Source: Gammaproteobacteria bacterium
Lineage (GTDB): Bacteria > Pseudomonadota > Gammaproteobacteria > GCA-001735895
Reading direction: 5' to 3'
Assembly (NCBI GenBank): GCA_024638385.1
Contig: JAHEKJ010000007.1
Span: 1-64,000 of the forward strand
DNA: 64,000 nucleotides
Shown here: positions 17,083 to 28,245 of the stretch, one piece after another
How the letters are laid out: each line of letters begins with the position of its first letter
How positions within the stretch are numbered: the first letter of the stretch is position 1
Notes under the pieces: model-generated
Told to the model about the DNA's origin: nothing
Database searches by the model: none
What the model saw: the letters and a program-made list of their open reading frames with translations, nothing else
Made by a program: the position numbers and the translations under genes

Positions 17083-18594
17083 ATGCCGCTAACCCAGCTC
17101 TACACCCGTGCCCAGGTCGGTATCGACGCGCCCGAGGTTCGCGTCGAAGTGCACCTTTCCGGCGGGCTACCCGCCTTCAACGTCGTCGGCCTGCCCGAGA
17201 CCGCCGTGCGCGAAGCGCGCGACCGGGTCCGATCGGCCATCCTGAACACCGGTTTCGAATTCCCCGCGCGACGGATAACGGTCAATCTCGCGCCGGCCGA
17301 CCTGCCCAAGGGGGGCGGCCGCTATGATTTGCCGATCGCGCTCGGCATCCTCGGCGCCTCGTCGCAGATCGACCGCCGCCCGCTGGCCGCCGTCGACTGT
17401 TATGGCGAACTCGCGCTGTCGGGCGAATGCCGCCGCGTCGATGGCCTGTTACCGGCCCTGGTCGCGAGCCGCGCCGCCGGCCGCGCGGTGGTCGTGCCCA
17501 CCGCCAACGGCGACGAGGCCGCGCTCGTCGCCACGCTCGACGCGCGCCTGGCAGACTCGCTGCACGCGGTTTGCGCCAGTTTCAACGGCGGTGAGGCGCT
17601 ACCCGCGGTCAAGCCTTCGCCGCCGGCGTTGCCGACCGAGAGCGAACTCGATCTGGCCGAGGTGCGCGGCCAGGCGCAAGCCAGGCGGGCGCTCGAAATT
17701 GCCGCCTGCGGTGGTCATCACCTGCTACTCGTCGGTCCGCCGGGCTGCGGCAAGAGCATGCTCGCGCAGCGAATGACGACGATTCTGCCGCCTCTCGATG
17801 ACGCCGAGGCGGTGCAGAGCGCCAGTATTCGATCGATCTGCCGCTTGCCGGTGGACTCCCGTCGCTGGCGGCTGCGGCCGTTTCGCGCGCCGCATCACAC
17901 CGTATCGGCAATCGCGCTGGCCGGCGGCGGCAGCCAGCCCCGGCCGGGTGAAATCTCGCTCGCGCACAACGGCGTGCTGTTCCTCGACGAGCTGACCGAG
18001 TTCGACCGACGCGCGCTGGAAGTGTTGCGCGAGCCACTCGAGGCCGGCCGGATTCATATCGCTCGCGCCGCGCGCCAGGCCGTATTTCCGGCCCGCTTCC
18101 AGCTCGTTGCGGCGATGAATCCGTGCCCCGGCGGCTGCGAATCGATCGCCGCCTGCGACTGCTCACCCGAACAACTCGGCCGCTATCGTCTGAAGCTGTC
18201 GGCGCCGTGGCTCGATCGCATCGATCTGCGCATCGAGTTGGCCCGGATCGAGCACGCCGAGATCGTCGCCACCCGGGTCGCGCCCGCCGAAACCAGTGCA
18301 CGGGTTCGCGCCCGCGTCATGGCGGCGCGCGAGCGTCAGCTCGGCCGCCAGGGCTGCGTCAACGCGCGGCTCGCACAGCACGACCTGGCGCATTACTGCG
18401 CGCTCGATTCGGCCGGCGAAAAGATTCTGACGCGGGCGCTCGAGCGGTTTCGCCTGAGCGCGCGCAGCTATCACAAGGTGTTGCGCGTCGCGCGCAGCAT
18501 CGCCGATCTCGCCGGGCGCGATCGCATCGAGGCGCGGCACGTCGGCGAAGCGCTCGCCTACCGCGCGCTGGAGCGGTCGAAGGGAGAAAACTAG
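17083..18594 (+). CDS. comM: ComM/YifB family Mg-chelatase-like AAA+ helicase
   Basis: Hexameric AAA+ helicase that helps branch migration during natural transformation. It has 503 residues: an N-terminal ribosomal S5-like domain (1-160, PLTQLYTRAQVGIDAPEV), the AAA core with Walker A VGPPGCGKSM, Walker B VLFLDELTEF and the RPFRAPHHT signature, and a C-terminal domain with CDCSPEQLGRYRLKLSAPWL. AGGAAAGG precedes the ATG. A pilus-based uptake machine is not encoded in the window, so competence is not implied. Confidence 0.93.
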   Translation: MPLTQLYTRAQVGIDAPEVRVEVHLSGGLPAFNVVGLPETAVREARDRVRSAILNTGFEFPARRITVNLAPADLPKGGGRYDLPIALGILGASSQIDRRPLAAVDCYGELALSGECRRVDGLLPALVASRAAGRAVVVPTANGDEAALVATLDARLADSLHAVCASFNGGEALPAVKPSPPALPTESELDLAEVRGQAQARRALEIAACGGHHLLLVGPPGCGKSMLAQRMTTILPPLDDAEAVQSASIRSICRLPVDSRRWRLRPFRAPHHTVSAIALAGGGSQPRPGEISLAHNGVLFLDELTEFDRRALEVLREPLEAGRIHIARAARQAVFPARFQLVAAMNPCPGGCESIAACDCSPEQLGRYRLKLSAPWLDRIDLRIELARIEHAEIVATRVAPAETSARVRARVMAARERQLGRQGCVNARLAQHDLAHYCALDSAGEKILTRALERFRLSARSYHKVLRVARSIADLAGRDRIEARHVGEALAYRALERSKGEN

Positions 18595-18630
18595 CGGAAA
18601 ATTACGATCGCGCCGACGGATCGCCGGCGC

Positions 18631-19107
18631 CTACTTCGATTCGGCGAGGATGTACTCGACGACGTCGCGAATTTGCTCGTCGCTCAGTTGCGAGCCACCG
18701 CGCGGCGGCATCGCGCCAATCCCGCCGATCGCCGAGCTGACCAGCGCATCGATACCCTTTGCCAACCGCTCGGACCAGGCGCCGGCATCACCGAGCTTGG
18801 GCGCACCGGCAGCGCCGGTGTTGTGGCACGCGAGACAGGCGCCCTGGTAGAGCTGTTCGGGGCTCTGGTCGGCCGCCGCGCCGGCGGCGGCGGTCATCGT
18901 GCCCATGCCGCCGCGCATCTTGTCGAGGGAGACGACCGGCTGCAGGCGCATCGCTATATCATCGACCGTATCCTCGGCCTTGGCGGCCGCCCTGGGTGCG
19001 CCCGGCCGCGGCATGACGACTTCACCGATGATGATCGCGATCAGCAACAATACGCCGAGCACGGTCAGGTTCTGCGGCGAAAAAATCTCGTTCTGTTGAG
19101 CGCTCAC
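18631..19107 (-). CDS. Membrane-anchored cytochrome c5-type protein
   Basis: A 158-residue electron carrier. One N-terminal helix (NLTVLGVLLLIAIIIGEVV, 13-31) anchors it in the inner membrane. The periplasmic domain has the haem motif C91-LA-C94-H95 and probable Met ligand M133 in GAMPPRGG. The Ala-rich linker 70-85 separates anchor and domain. The pattern YQGACLACHNTGAAGAPKLGD is that of cytochrome c5/CycB. It may feed a terminal oxidase, but no oxidase genes are nearby. Confidence 0.9.
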   Translation of the reverse strand: MSAQQNEIFSPQNLTVLGVLLLIAIIIGEVVMPRPGAPRAAAKAEDTVDDIAMRLQPVVSLDKMRGGMGTMTAAAGAAADQSPEQLYQGACLACHNTGAAGAPKLGDAGAWSERLAKGIDALVSSAIGGIGAMPPRGGSQLSDEQIRDVVEYILAESK

Positions 19108-19242
19108 GCGGTTCTCCAGGTCCAGGATAGGGGTCGGAATCGCTGCGCATTATCCTCGAAAAGCACCAGTCGCGCAAAAAATTATTCGCCAATCGCCGCG
19201 CCCGATGGTTTACAATCACGCGTCGCCGCGCACCCGATCACA

Positions 19243-19319
19243 GCGCTCGTAGCTCAGTTGGATAGAGTGTTGGCCTCCGAAGCCAAAGGTCGTGGGTTCG
19301 AATCCCGCCGAGCGCGCCA
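19243..19319 (+). tRNA. tRNA-Arg (anticodon CCG)
   Basis: A 77-nt cloverleaf with acceptor GCGCTCG pairing with CGAGCGC, anticodon stem TTGGC/GCCAA and loop CTCCGAA (anticodon CCG), T arm GTGGG-TTCGAAT-CCCGC, and an encoded CCA end. It reads CGG codons, which are common in this high-GC DNA. A repeat-rich spacer follows immediately, but no duplicated 3' end (attachment site) was found. Confidence 0.97.
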
Positions 19320-19329
19320 ATCCCCCGAA

Positions 19330-19850
19330 ATCCGGTACCCGGTCGAGTGCCGACCGGTGCCGGCTTTCGTCCCCGTCTCGTCGTCGGTCACCCTGTAGCA
19401 AACATCGCCGATCCCATGTCGATGCGGCCCCCGGCTCGGAGGCCGGGGAAGGCCCCGCGATGAAAGTCTCCGGGAATCGGGCGAGCCTCGGGAGGTTGCT
19501 TCGTCGTCCCGCCCTGCGGGCGGGACTCCTCGTAATGACCTGCCACTACCGATACGCCGCAATCGCGACGCGCAGCAGGCCCGGTTGAATCCAGTAAAAA
19601 GCACATCCCGGGTAATGATGACCACCGCGGATCAGGCCGTCGCAGGTCGGCTCGCGCTCCCGGCGCGGCCGACACTCGTACGTCCCTGTACTCGAGCGCC
19701 GCGAGTGCAAGGCGAAAACGCCCGCAGGGCGTCCCGGAAAACGCGCAGCGTTTATCCGGGATCTCCGGCAGCGCCTCGGCACGAATAGAATGCATGCGAG
19801 CGATTTCGGCAATTTTTCAACGCCGCAATCGCGGCGCGCAGCAGGCCTGA
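19330..19850. repeat. Repeat-rich intergenic region downstream of tRNA-Arg
   Basis: About 520 bp without a supportable gene. It holds a perfect 7-bp hairpin CCCGCCC-TGC-GGGCGGG (19508-19524) flanked by TTCGTCGT and ACTCCTCGTAATGACC. Read from the minus strand this resembles the GTCAT(T/A)(A/G)CGAGGAG...ACGAAGCAA dispersed repeat seen in many environmental proteobacteria. A second hairpin lies at 19733-19760 (CCCGGAAAACGC-GCA-GCGTTTATCCGGG). A 28-bp direct repeat starting ACGCCGCAATCGCG occurs at 19554-19581 and 19820-19847, with one mismatch. Minus-strand frames here are translated repeats, not genes. Confidence 0.65.
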
Positions 19851-19851
19851 C

Positions 19852-19886
19852 AAAAAAAAGGCCCGTTCGACTAATCGGACGGGCCT
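19852..19886 (-). terminator. Intrinsic terminator on the minus strand with no upstream gene
   Basis: The 12-bp stem AGGCCCGTTCGA / TCGGACGGGCCT (19859-19870 and 19875-19886, one G-U or mismatch, loop CTAA) is bounded on the left by eight A residues (19852-19859). Read on the minus strand it is a hairpin followed by eight Ts. The only sequence it can end is a transcript starting between 19887 and 20052, divergent from the MocR gene. Confidence 0.75.
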
Positions 19887-19991
19887 AACATTAAGTCAAA
19901 ACCTGAGGAGGAGGGGGGGGGTTTCAACTTAGTCGCGTACCGGGGTGAACCTGAGTTCGCCGGGTTAGCGATGGTGCAATAATATGGCCCA

Positions 19992-20061
19992 AACTGTTAC
20001 AATAACAGTTACAATTTTTTTAAAACCACTGCATAACAGTTGAGCGGGTACCATGACAGTT
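19992..20061 (+). promoter_or_regulatory. Operator/promoter region of the MocR regulator gene
   Basis: Four copies of an 8-bp half-site lie in 70 bp: AACTGTTA (19992-19999) and TAACAGTT (20003-20010) form a perfect palindrome around CAA. A third TAACAGTT is at 20034-20041, and TGACAGTT at 20054-20061 overlaps the start codon. Two TACAAT hexamers (19998-20003, 20010-20015) within the palindrome could be -10 elements. MocR proteins generally bind such repeats and regulate themselves. Confidence 0.65.
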
Positions 20062-21484
20062 AGTCGCCCCGAAACCTACAAGTACGACCGGGTCTCGCGA
20101 TATATCAACGAGCTGATCGAGAAAGGCGACCTGAAGCCTGGCGACAAGGCGCCGTCGCTGCGCAAGCTGAGCAAGCAACTTGGCGTCAGCATCGCGACCG
20201 TGACCCAGGCTTACGTCAACCTCGAAGACCAGGGCGTGCTGACCGCGAAACCGCAATCCGGATTCTACGTCAACGCGTTGGTCGACGAAATCTCGAGTAT
20301 CCAGAAGTACTCCGGCGCGCCGGGGCAGGCCCGGCGCGTGCGCTTCGGCGGCCTGTTCGAGGCGATGTTTCGCAACGCCAACGACCCCCGCATCACCGGC
20401 TTCGGCACGTCACATCCGGCGCTCGACTTCCTGCCGGTCAAGTCGCTGACGCGGGCGACGCGCAGCATCGTCAGCCGCTACCCGCAGCGCAGCCTGGATT
20501 ATATTTACCCGCCCGGCGACCGCAAGCTGCGCGAGCAGATCGCGCAGCTGTACGCGCAAACCTACACGCGACTCACCGCTGACGACATCATCATTACCTC
20601 GGGCGCGACCGAGGCGCTGGCGATCAGCCTGCGCACGGTCGCCAAGCGCGGCGACACGATCGCGGTCGAATCGCCGACCTACTTTCTGGTGCTGCGCCTG
20701 ATCGAGCAGATGGGAATGCTCGCGGTCGAAATCGATACCGACCCGGTAACCGGGCTCAACCTCGAAGCCCTCGAGGAAGCCTTCGACACGATGGACATCA
20801 GCGCCGTGCTGGCTTCGCCCAACACCAGCAACCCGCTCGGCTGCCAGATGCCCGAGAGCAGCAAGCGCGATCTCGTCAACCTGCTTGCCGAGCGCGACAT
20901 CCCGCTGATCGAGGACGACGTCTACGGCGCCGTCTATTTCGGCGACAAGGCGCCGCGACCGGCCAAGTCCTACGATCTGAACGATATCGTGCTGAGCTGC
21001 TCGTCGTTCTCGAAAACGCTGGCGCCGGGCCATCGAATCGGCTGGATCGTCGCCGGCCGCTATCACAAGAAATGCCTGCAATTCAAACAGGCGTGGTCGT
21101 CGGCGACCTCGTCGATCAACCAGCTTGCGCTGGCCGAATTCCTGAGCAGCGGCCAGTACGACCGCCACCTCGTGCGGCTGCGCGTCGCGATGCGCGAGCA
21201 GGTCGAAAAAGGCCGCCACCTGGTGGCCAAGAATTTCCCCGCGGGCACCCGCATCTCGCACCCGCACGGCGGCAACGTGCTGTGGATCGAAATGCCGGCG
21301 GATTGCGATTGCATCGATATCTTCAACCGTGCGCTCGAAAACAACATCGGCATCACGCCGGGCATCCTGTTCTCGGCAACGCGCCGCTACCGCAACTACA
21401 TTCGCATCAACTGCGGCCTGCCATGGAACGACGACAACATCGCCGCGCTGAAAACCCTCGGCAAGATCGTCGCCAATTGCCAGG

Positions 21485-21492
<8 letters not shown>
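20053..21492 (+). CDS. MocR-type transcription regulator (GntR wHTH plus aminotransferase domain)
   Basis: A 479-residue chimera. The GntR winged helix occupies residues 8-75 (SRYINELIEKGDLKPGDKAP, then VSIATVTQAYVNLEDQG). The rest is a fold-type I aminotransferase domain with ASPNTSNPLG (PLP-binding Asn), DDVYG and the Schiff-base Lys321 in SSSFSKTLAPG. MocR proteins use PLP or a PLP-amino acid adduct as effector and control PLP, GABA, taurine or ectoine genes. No obvious target is adjacent, so only autoregulation via the upstream repeats can be proposed. It overlaps the convergent ABC-F stop by 8 bp. Confidence 0.88.
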
Positions 21493-23356
<1,864 letters not shown>

Positions 23357-23468
23357 GAAACGGCACGGATGAAGTCGTTTTCGATTCGCACGGGATTCCG
23401 TTGAACGCACCTTCGGTAAATGGGGTAAGATAGCATCCGGGCGAACGGGACGAGAACCCGGGAATAAC

Positions 23469-24185
23469 ATGAACTTAGAAAAATACTGCACCCTGGACGG
23501 TTCCCGACTCTCCTTCACCCGGCAACAGGCCAGCGAGTTCGCCAAGTCCGTGGCCGGCGATTTCAACTCCATTCACGACGTCGACTCGAAACGGTTTTGC
23601 GTGCCGGGCGACCTGTTGTTCACGATCATCATCCATCACTACGGTCTGCGCCAGAGGATGGGATTTTCGTTTTCCGGCATGGTCGGCGACGACGTGACGC
23701 TGATCCTGCCCGAGGTCGACGCGCGCGAGATCTCGATCTACGACGAGCACGACAAGAAATACCTCGACGTCTCGACCGACGGCGGTCACAGCCGCGACCC
23801 GCGGCTGATCGATTCGCTGACCCGCGCCTACGTGGAATTTTCCGGGCACACGTTTCCGCACGTGCTGGTGCCGCTGATGAAAGACAACAACGTCATGATC
23901 AACACAGATCGGCCGCTCGTGATCTACGACCACATGCGCATCTCGCTCGACACGCTCGACATCGACTCGGTCGAACTGTCGCTCGCCGACAGCGTCTTCC
24001 GCCTCTACGGCAAGCGCGGCGACGTCGCGCTCAACTACGACCTGAGCTGCAACGGCAAGCACGTCGGCATGGGGCAGAAAAAGATGGTGTTGAGCGGTTT
24101 GCGCGAATACGACAAGGCGAAGATCGACGAGCTCGTCGCCTCCTACACCGCGCGCAAGCAAAGTTACCTCGCCGCCGCTCAGTAG
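23469..24185 (+). CDS. DUF3581 family protein
   Basis: A 238-residue cytosolic protein recognised by FTRQQASEFAKSVAGDFNSIHDVDSKRFCVPGDLLF, the N-terminal signature of DUF3581. The AGDFN.IHD..KRFCVPGDLLF segment resembles the MaoC hot-dog hydratase motif, so an acyl-CoA-type fold is likely, but activity is unknown. It overlaps the convergent outer-membrane protein gene by 7 bp at the stops. Its promoter shares the spacer with the divergent ABC-F gene. Confidence 0.8.
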   Translation: MNLEKYCTLDGSRLSFTRQQASEFAKSVAGDFNSIHDVDSKRFCVPGDLLFTIIIHHYGLRQRMGFSFSGMVGDDVTLILPEVDAREISIYDEHDKKYLDVSTDGGHSRDPRLIDSLTRAYVEFSGHTFPHVLVPLMKDNNVMINTDRPLVIYDHMRISLDTLDIDSVELSLADSVFRLYGKRGDVALNYDLSCNGKHVGMGQKKMVLSGLREYDKAKIDELVASYTARKQSYLAAAQ

Positions 24186-24841
24186 CGACGCACGAAGTGC
24201 AGGGTACCGCCGGCATCGCCGCCGCCCTGCAGGCTCAGGCGGACGTAGGCGGTCGGCTCGACGAAGTAATCGAAGTGCACTCCCCCGCTCATCGGCTCGT
24301 CCAGCTCGAACACGTCGATATCGTCGACATTGCTGATGTCGCCGTCGAAGTCGGTATATCGCACGAAAGGGGTCACTCGGTAGTGCCCCGCACGCAGGCT
24401 TGCGCCCAGTTCGACCCCGACCTCGCTCCAGTCGATTTCGATGCGCTCGTCGCCGAGGTTATCGCGACCGCTGTGGTAAGCCAGATCGAGCTGGGCGTAA
24501 AACTCGAAATGCTCGCCCGGCCTGAACAACCGGTTGAGATAAATGCCGACGAACCGGGAGTCGAACTTCAGCGTCGGCGCTGGCGAATCGGCAATCAGGC
24601 GAATGCTTTCGTAGCCGAGGCTGACGCCGATACGGAGCCCGGTCGCGGTCTTTTCCTCGACCTGGAAGCTGATCAGGCTGGTCTCGGCCTCGCGCGTCTC
24701 GGCGTCGAATTGCCAGTCGGCCTCGGTATTGCCGAGACTGACCTCGACCCCGGTCCAGTCCGCCGGCGCCGCCGACGGGCTCGCGATCAGCAGCAGCGCG
24801 ACGAGCCCGCGGCCGGCACGCCACTGGCCGGCGCGGGTCAC
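24179..24841 (-). CDS. Predicted outer-membrane beta-barrel protein
   Basis: A 220-residue protein starting with GTG at 24841, fused to the plsC stop as GTGA (translational coupling). A signal peptide (RGLVALLLIASPSAAPA) is followed by alternating amphipathic strands: TGLRIGVSLGYESIRLIAD, HFEFYAQLDLAYHSG, HYRVTPFVRYTDFDGD and a C-terminal strand ending in GGTLHFVRRY with an aromatic final residue, as expected for Bam-dependent barrels. I recognise no named family. The coupling to plsC suggests a membrane-related role. Confidence 0.7.
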   Translation of the reverse strand: MTRAGQWRAGRGLVALLLIASPSAAPADWTGVEVSLGNTEADWQFDAETREAETSLISFQVEEKTATGLRIGVSLGYESIRLIADSPAPTLKFDSRFVGIYLNRLFRPGEHFEFYAQLDLAYHSGRDNLGDERIEIDWSEVGVELGASLRAGHYRVTPFVRYTDFDGDISNVDDIDVFELDEPMSGGVHFDYFVEPTAYVRLSLQGGGDAGGTLHFVRRY

Positions 24842-25599
24842 AGCACGCCGATCCGGCGCAATTGCTCGCGATCGCTGATGCGCTCGCACTCGCGCGTGAT
24901 CCAGTTGCCGACCTCGGCAATGATCTGCTCCGGCGTCTTGCCCGTGGGGTCGATCGGCTTGCCGATGACGACGCGCACGGTGCCCGGCCACTTGATCCAG
25001 CTGTGCCGCGGCCAGAATTCGCCGGCGTTGTGCGCGATCGGCAGGATCGAATAGCCGGTTTGCTGGGCGACGATCGCGCCGCCAAGTTTGAACGGCTTGT
25101 GCTGCCCCGGCATCACCCGCGTGCCTTCCGGAAACAACACCAGCGTGCGACCCTCGTCCATGCGTTGCCGGCTCTCGGCGACGAGCTGCTGGATCGCCTT
25201 GCGCCCGGTGCCGCGGTTGAGCGCGATCGCGTCGATCGCCCAGAGTGCCCAGCCGAACAACGGAATCCACGTCAGCTCGCGCTTGACCACCCACACCAGC
25301 GGCCCGAAGAATCGCTGCAGCGCCGCCGTCTCCCAGGTCGAGCTGTGCTTCGACATGATGATGAAGCCCTCGTCGGGAATATTTTCGAGGCCCTCGACCT
25401 CGTAGTCGAGACCGCAAATGATCTTCAGCGCCCACAAGGTGGAGCCGATCCAGGCGTGCAACAACAGCATGCGAAACCCGAGCGGAGTCCAGAACGACAG
25501 CGAAACCAGGGTTGCGGCGACGACGATGATCGGCAGCAGCACGATCCAGAAGCAGGTCGCGCGAAAGCCCAGCCAGAGCTTGTAACCGGGACTGACCAC
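24838..25599 (-). CDS. plsC: 1-acyl-sn-glycerol-3-phosphate acyltransferase
   Basis: Inner-membrane enzyme that acylates lysophosphatidic acid to phosphatidic acid. It has 253 residues with two N-terminal hydrophobic segments, then the acyltransferase motifs: SKHSSTWET (HX4E, where textbook PlsC has HX4D; the E form is common in proteobacterial members), a second block around LTWIPLFGWALW, LFPEGTR and ILPIAHNAGEFW. It lies 9 bp after gmhB and is coupled to the barrel protein gene. Confidence 0.9.
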   Translation of the reverse strand: MVSPGYKLWLGFRATCFWIVLLPIIVVAATLVSLSFWTPLGFRMLLLHAWIGSTLWALKIICGLDYEVEGLENIPDEGFIIMSKHSSTWETAALQRFFGPLVWVVKRELTWIPLFGWALWAIDAIALNRGTGRKAIQQLVAESRQRMDEGRTLVLFPEGTRVMPGQHKPFKLGGAIVAQQTGYSILPIAHNAGEFWPRHSWIKWPGTVRVVIGKPIDPTGKTPEQIIAEVGNWITRECERISDREQLRRIGVL

Positions 25600-25608
25600 C
25601 GGCCCGCG

Positions 25609-26151
25609 TTACCTGCGCCGCAGCGTCGCGCGGGCGAAGTGCGCGAGGTCGTCGTAGACGTCGACGTCGAGCGCCTCCGGATAATGCTGCATGACGTACT
25701 CGCCCTTGCCGGTGCGCAGCAGCACCGGGATCGCGTTGGCCATGCGCGCGGCCTTGATGTCGCTGATGTTGTCGCCGACCAGCGGTGTCTCGGCGAGATC
25801 GACGCCGAACTGCTTTGCGATCTGGAACAGCATCCCCGGTTTCGGCTTGCGGCAAATGCAATTGTCGGCCGGGCCGTGCGGGCAGTAGAAAATGCCGTCG
25901 AGGCTGACGCCGCGGGCGGCGAGCAATTCCTCGAGGCGCGCATTCATCGCGCGCAACTCGTCCTCGCCGTAGAGGCCGCGTGCGATCCCCGAGTGGTTGC
26001 TCGCGACCGTCACCAGGTAGCCGGCCTTTTTGAGCCGCACGATGGCCTCGATGCTGCCGCCGATCGGGTCCCAGTCCGCGACGCGCGTGATCTCGTCGTC
26101 GGCCGCGTGATTGATGACGCCGTCGCGATCCAGAATGATCATCTTCGCCAT
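25609..26151 (-). CDS. gmhB: D-glycero-beta-D-manno-heptose 1,7-bisphosphate 7-phosphatase
   Basis: HAD-family phosphatase in ADP-heptose synthesis for the LPS inner core. The 180-residue protein has the catalytic ILDRDGVIN (DXD), the specificity region RGLYGEDELRAMNARLEELL, a zinc-binding insert CPHGPADNCICRKPKPGM (His and three Cys) and motif IV GDNISDIKAA. It sits between glyS and plsC, an order seen in many gammaproteobacteria. Confidence 0.93.
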   Translation of the reverse strand: MAKMIILDRDGVINHAADDEITRVADWDPIGGSIEAIVRLKKAGYLVTVASNHSGIARGLYGEDELRAMNARLEELLAARGVSLDGIFYCPHGPADNCICRKPKPGMLFQIAKQFGVDLAETPLVGDNISDIKAARMANAIPVLLRTGKGEYVMQHYPEALDVDVYDDLAHFARATLRRR

Positions 26152-26178
26152 CGAGGACGCTCCTGGAATTCCGTCATG

Positions 26179-28245
26179 TCAGGTTCGAATTCTCGAAAAA
26201 TCGGCAACCTGGCGAAAACTCTGCATCAGTTGCGCCAGCAGCGCAAGTCGGTTGTTGCGCAGTGCCGGGTCGTCGACCATGACCATCACCTCGTCGAAGA
26301 AACGGTCGACCGCGGGTCGCAACTCGGCCAGCCGCTCGAGCCCGGCGAGGTACTCGGCGCGCGCGAAATGGCCGCCGACGTCGGCCCCCAGCGCGACCAG
26401 CTGGTCGTGCAGGCCGATCTCGGCCTCGGCGTCGAACAGCGCCGGGTCGAGCTCGAGCCCGGCTGGGTCCTGCTGCTTGAGGATATTGGCGATGCGCTTG
26501 TTGGCCGCCGCCAGCGCCGGGGCGGCATCGTGACTCTGGAACTCGTCGACCGCGCGGATGCGGCGGTCGCAGTCGAAAAGGTTGCCGGGGCGCGCCCAGG
26601 TCACCGCGTCGACGCGGTCGTAGCCGATCCCCTGCTCCTGGTAATATGCGCGCAGGCGATCGACGACGTATTCGACAACGGCCTCGATCACGCCTTCGGC
26701 CTCGATCTTCTTGAAATACCCGTCGAGCGCCGCGCGGCCGAGATCGTATAGATCGAGCGCGAGCTTGCCCTCGATCAGGATCCGCACGACCCCGAGCGCG
26801 GCGCGGCGCAGTCCGAACGGATCCTTGTCGCCGCCCGGACGCGCGCCGATGCCGAAAATGCCGATCAGCAGGTCGAGCCGGTCGGCCAGCGCGATGGCCC
26901 CGGCGACGTCGTCCGCGGGCAGGCGGTCGCCGGCAAAGCGCGGCCAGTAATGCTGTTCGATCGCGCCGCAGACCACCGGATCTTCCTGCTCGAGCGCGGC
27001 GTAGTAACGGCCGATGACACCCTGCAATTTCGGAAACTCGCCGACCATGTCGCTCATCAGGTCGGCCTTGCAGAGCTCGGCGGCGCGACGCACGAGATCC
27101 TGTTCGGCGCCGGTCTGGCTGGCGATGTACTTGGCCAGCCGGGTAATGCGACCACTGCGTTCGCCGAGGCTGCCGAGTTTTTCCTGGAAGACGACGTCGT
27201 CGAGCCGGATGCGCATCGCGTCGAGCCCGAGCTTGCGATCCTGCGCGAAAAAGAATCCGGCGTCGGCGAAGCGCGGCCGGATCACCCGTTCGTTGCCGGC
27301 AGCAACGACCTCGGGGCGTTTGCTGTCGAGATTGGCGATCGCGATGAAATGCGGCAGCAGCGCGCCGTCGGCGTCGAACAGCGCGAAGTATTTCTGGTTG
27401 TCCTGCATCGTCGTGACCAGGACCTCCGGCGGCAGGTCCAGAAAACCGGCGTCGAACTGACCGCAGACCGCGACCGGGTATTCGACCAGCGCGGTGACCT
27501 CGTCGAGCAGCGCCGGATCCATCTCGGCGCGCCCGCCGAGCCTGGTGGCGGCCTGTTCGACCTGCTTGCGAATCGTCGCGCGGCGCTCGTCGAAGCGCGC
27601 GATGACGAGCCCCTGCGAGCGCAACAGCGATTCGTAGTCGGTCGCCGTGGGGATCTCGATTTCGCCCGGCGCGTGGAATCGATGGCCGCGCGTGCGCCGG
27701 CCGCTTTTCAGGCCGAAGCATTCGGCGTCGATGACCGCGTCGTCGATCATCAGCACGAACCATTTGACCGGCCGCACGAACTCGTCGCTACGCGCGCCCC
27801 AGCGCATGCGCCGAGGAATCGGCAGGCGCTCGAGCGCGCCGTAGACGATCTCCGGCAGCAGGTCGGCGAGCGCGCTGCCCGCTTCGGTCGTGACGAAGTA
27901 CAGCCAGCTGCCCTTGTCGGTCTCGCGGCGCTCGAGCGCGTCGACGTCGACGCCGCAGGACGCGGCGAAACCGGTCGCCGCGCGCGTCGCCTTGCCGGCC
28001 TCGTCGAACGCGGCGGTTAGCGCCGGACCGCGTTTCTCGACGACCCTGTCGGCCTGCCGCGGCGGCACCGAGCGCAACAACAGCGCGATCCGGCGCGGAG
28101 TCGCGAACACGTCGATATCGCCCGCCGCGAGGCCGGCCTCGGCGAGCGCCTCGCGCACCAGCGAGGCGAACCCGTCGGCCAGCGTTTGCAGCGCCGCCGG
28201 CGGCAATTCCTCGGTGCCGATTTCGACCAGGCAGTCGCTAGTCAT
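26179..28245 (-). CDS. glyS: Glycyl-tRNA synthetase beta subunit
   Basis: The tRNA-binding subunit of the alpha2beta2 enzyme, 688 residues. It starts [16 protein letters not shown], the usual N-terminus; the ATG at 28245 overlaps the glyQ stop by 8 bp. The body includes [21 protein letters not shown], an HD-like region and the C-terminal anticodon-binding helices ([14 protein letters not shown]). The pair glyQ-glyS is typical of most bacteria outside the Gram-positive and archaeal-type group. Confidence 0.96.
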   Translation of the reverse strand: MTSDCLVEIGTEELPPAALQTLADGFASLVREALAEAGLAAGDIDVFATPRRIALLLRSVPPRQADRVVEKRGPALTAAFDEAGKATRAATGFAASCGVDVDALERRETDKGSWLYFVTTEAGSALADLLPEIVYGALERLPIPRRMRWGARSDEFVRPVKWFVLMIDDAVIDAECFGLKSGRRTRGHRFHAPGEIEIPTATDYESLLRSQGLVIARFDERRATIRKQVEQAATRLGGRAEMDPALLDEVTALVEYPVAVCGQFDAGFLDLPPEVLVTTMQDNQKYFALFDADGALLPHFIAIANLDSKRPEVVAAGNERVIRPRFADAGFFFAQDRKLGLDAMRIRLDDVVFQEKLGSLGERSGRITRLAKYIASQTGAEQDLVRRAAELCKADLMSDMVGEFPKLQGVIGRYYAALEQEDPVVCGAIEQHYWPRFAGDRLPADDVAGAIALADRLDLLIGIFGIGARPGGDKDPFGLRRAALGVVRILIEGKLALDLYDLGRAALDGYFKKIEAEGVIEAVVEYVVDRLRAYYQEQGIGYDRVDAVTWARPGNLFDCDRRIRAVDEFQSHDAAPALAAANKRIANILKQQDPAGLELDPALFDAEAEIGLHDQLVALGADVGGHFARAEYLAGLERLAELRPAVDRFFDEVMVMVDDPALRNNRLALLAQLMQSFRQVADFSRIRT

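Noticed and set aside
19243-19319. tRNA-Arg as an integration site for a prophage or island
   Set aside because: No integrase gene and no repeat of the tRNA 3' end were found in the following DNA.
19254-19812. Minus-strand ORFs in the tRNA-adjacent spacer
   Set aside because: They are translations of the dispersed repeats (Arg/Pro/Gly-rich) with no start signal or family.
25357-25599. HX4E in PlsC as an inactivating change
   Set aside because: SKHxSTWET is frequent in functional proteobacterial acyltransferases, and the LFPEGTR motif is intact.
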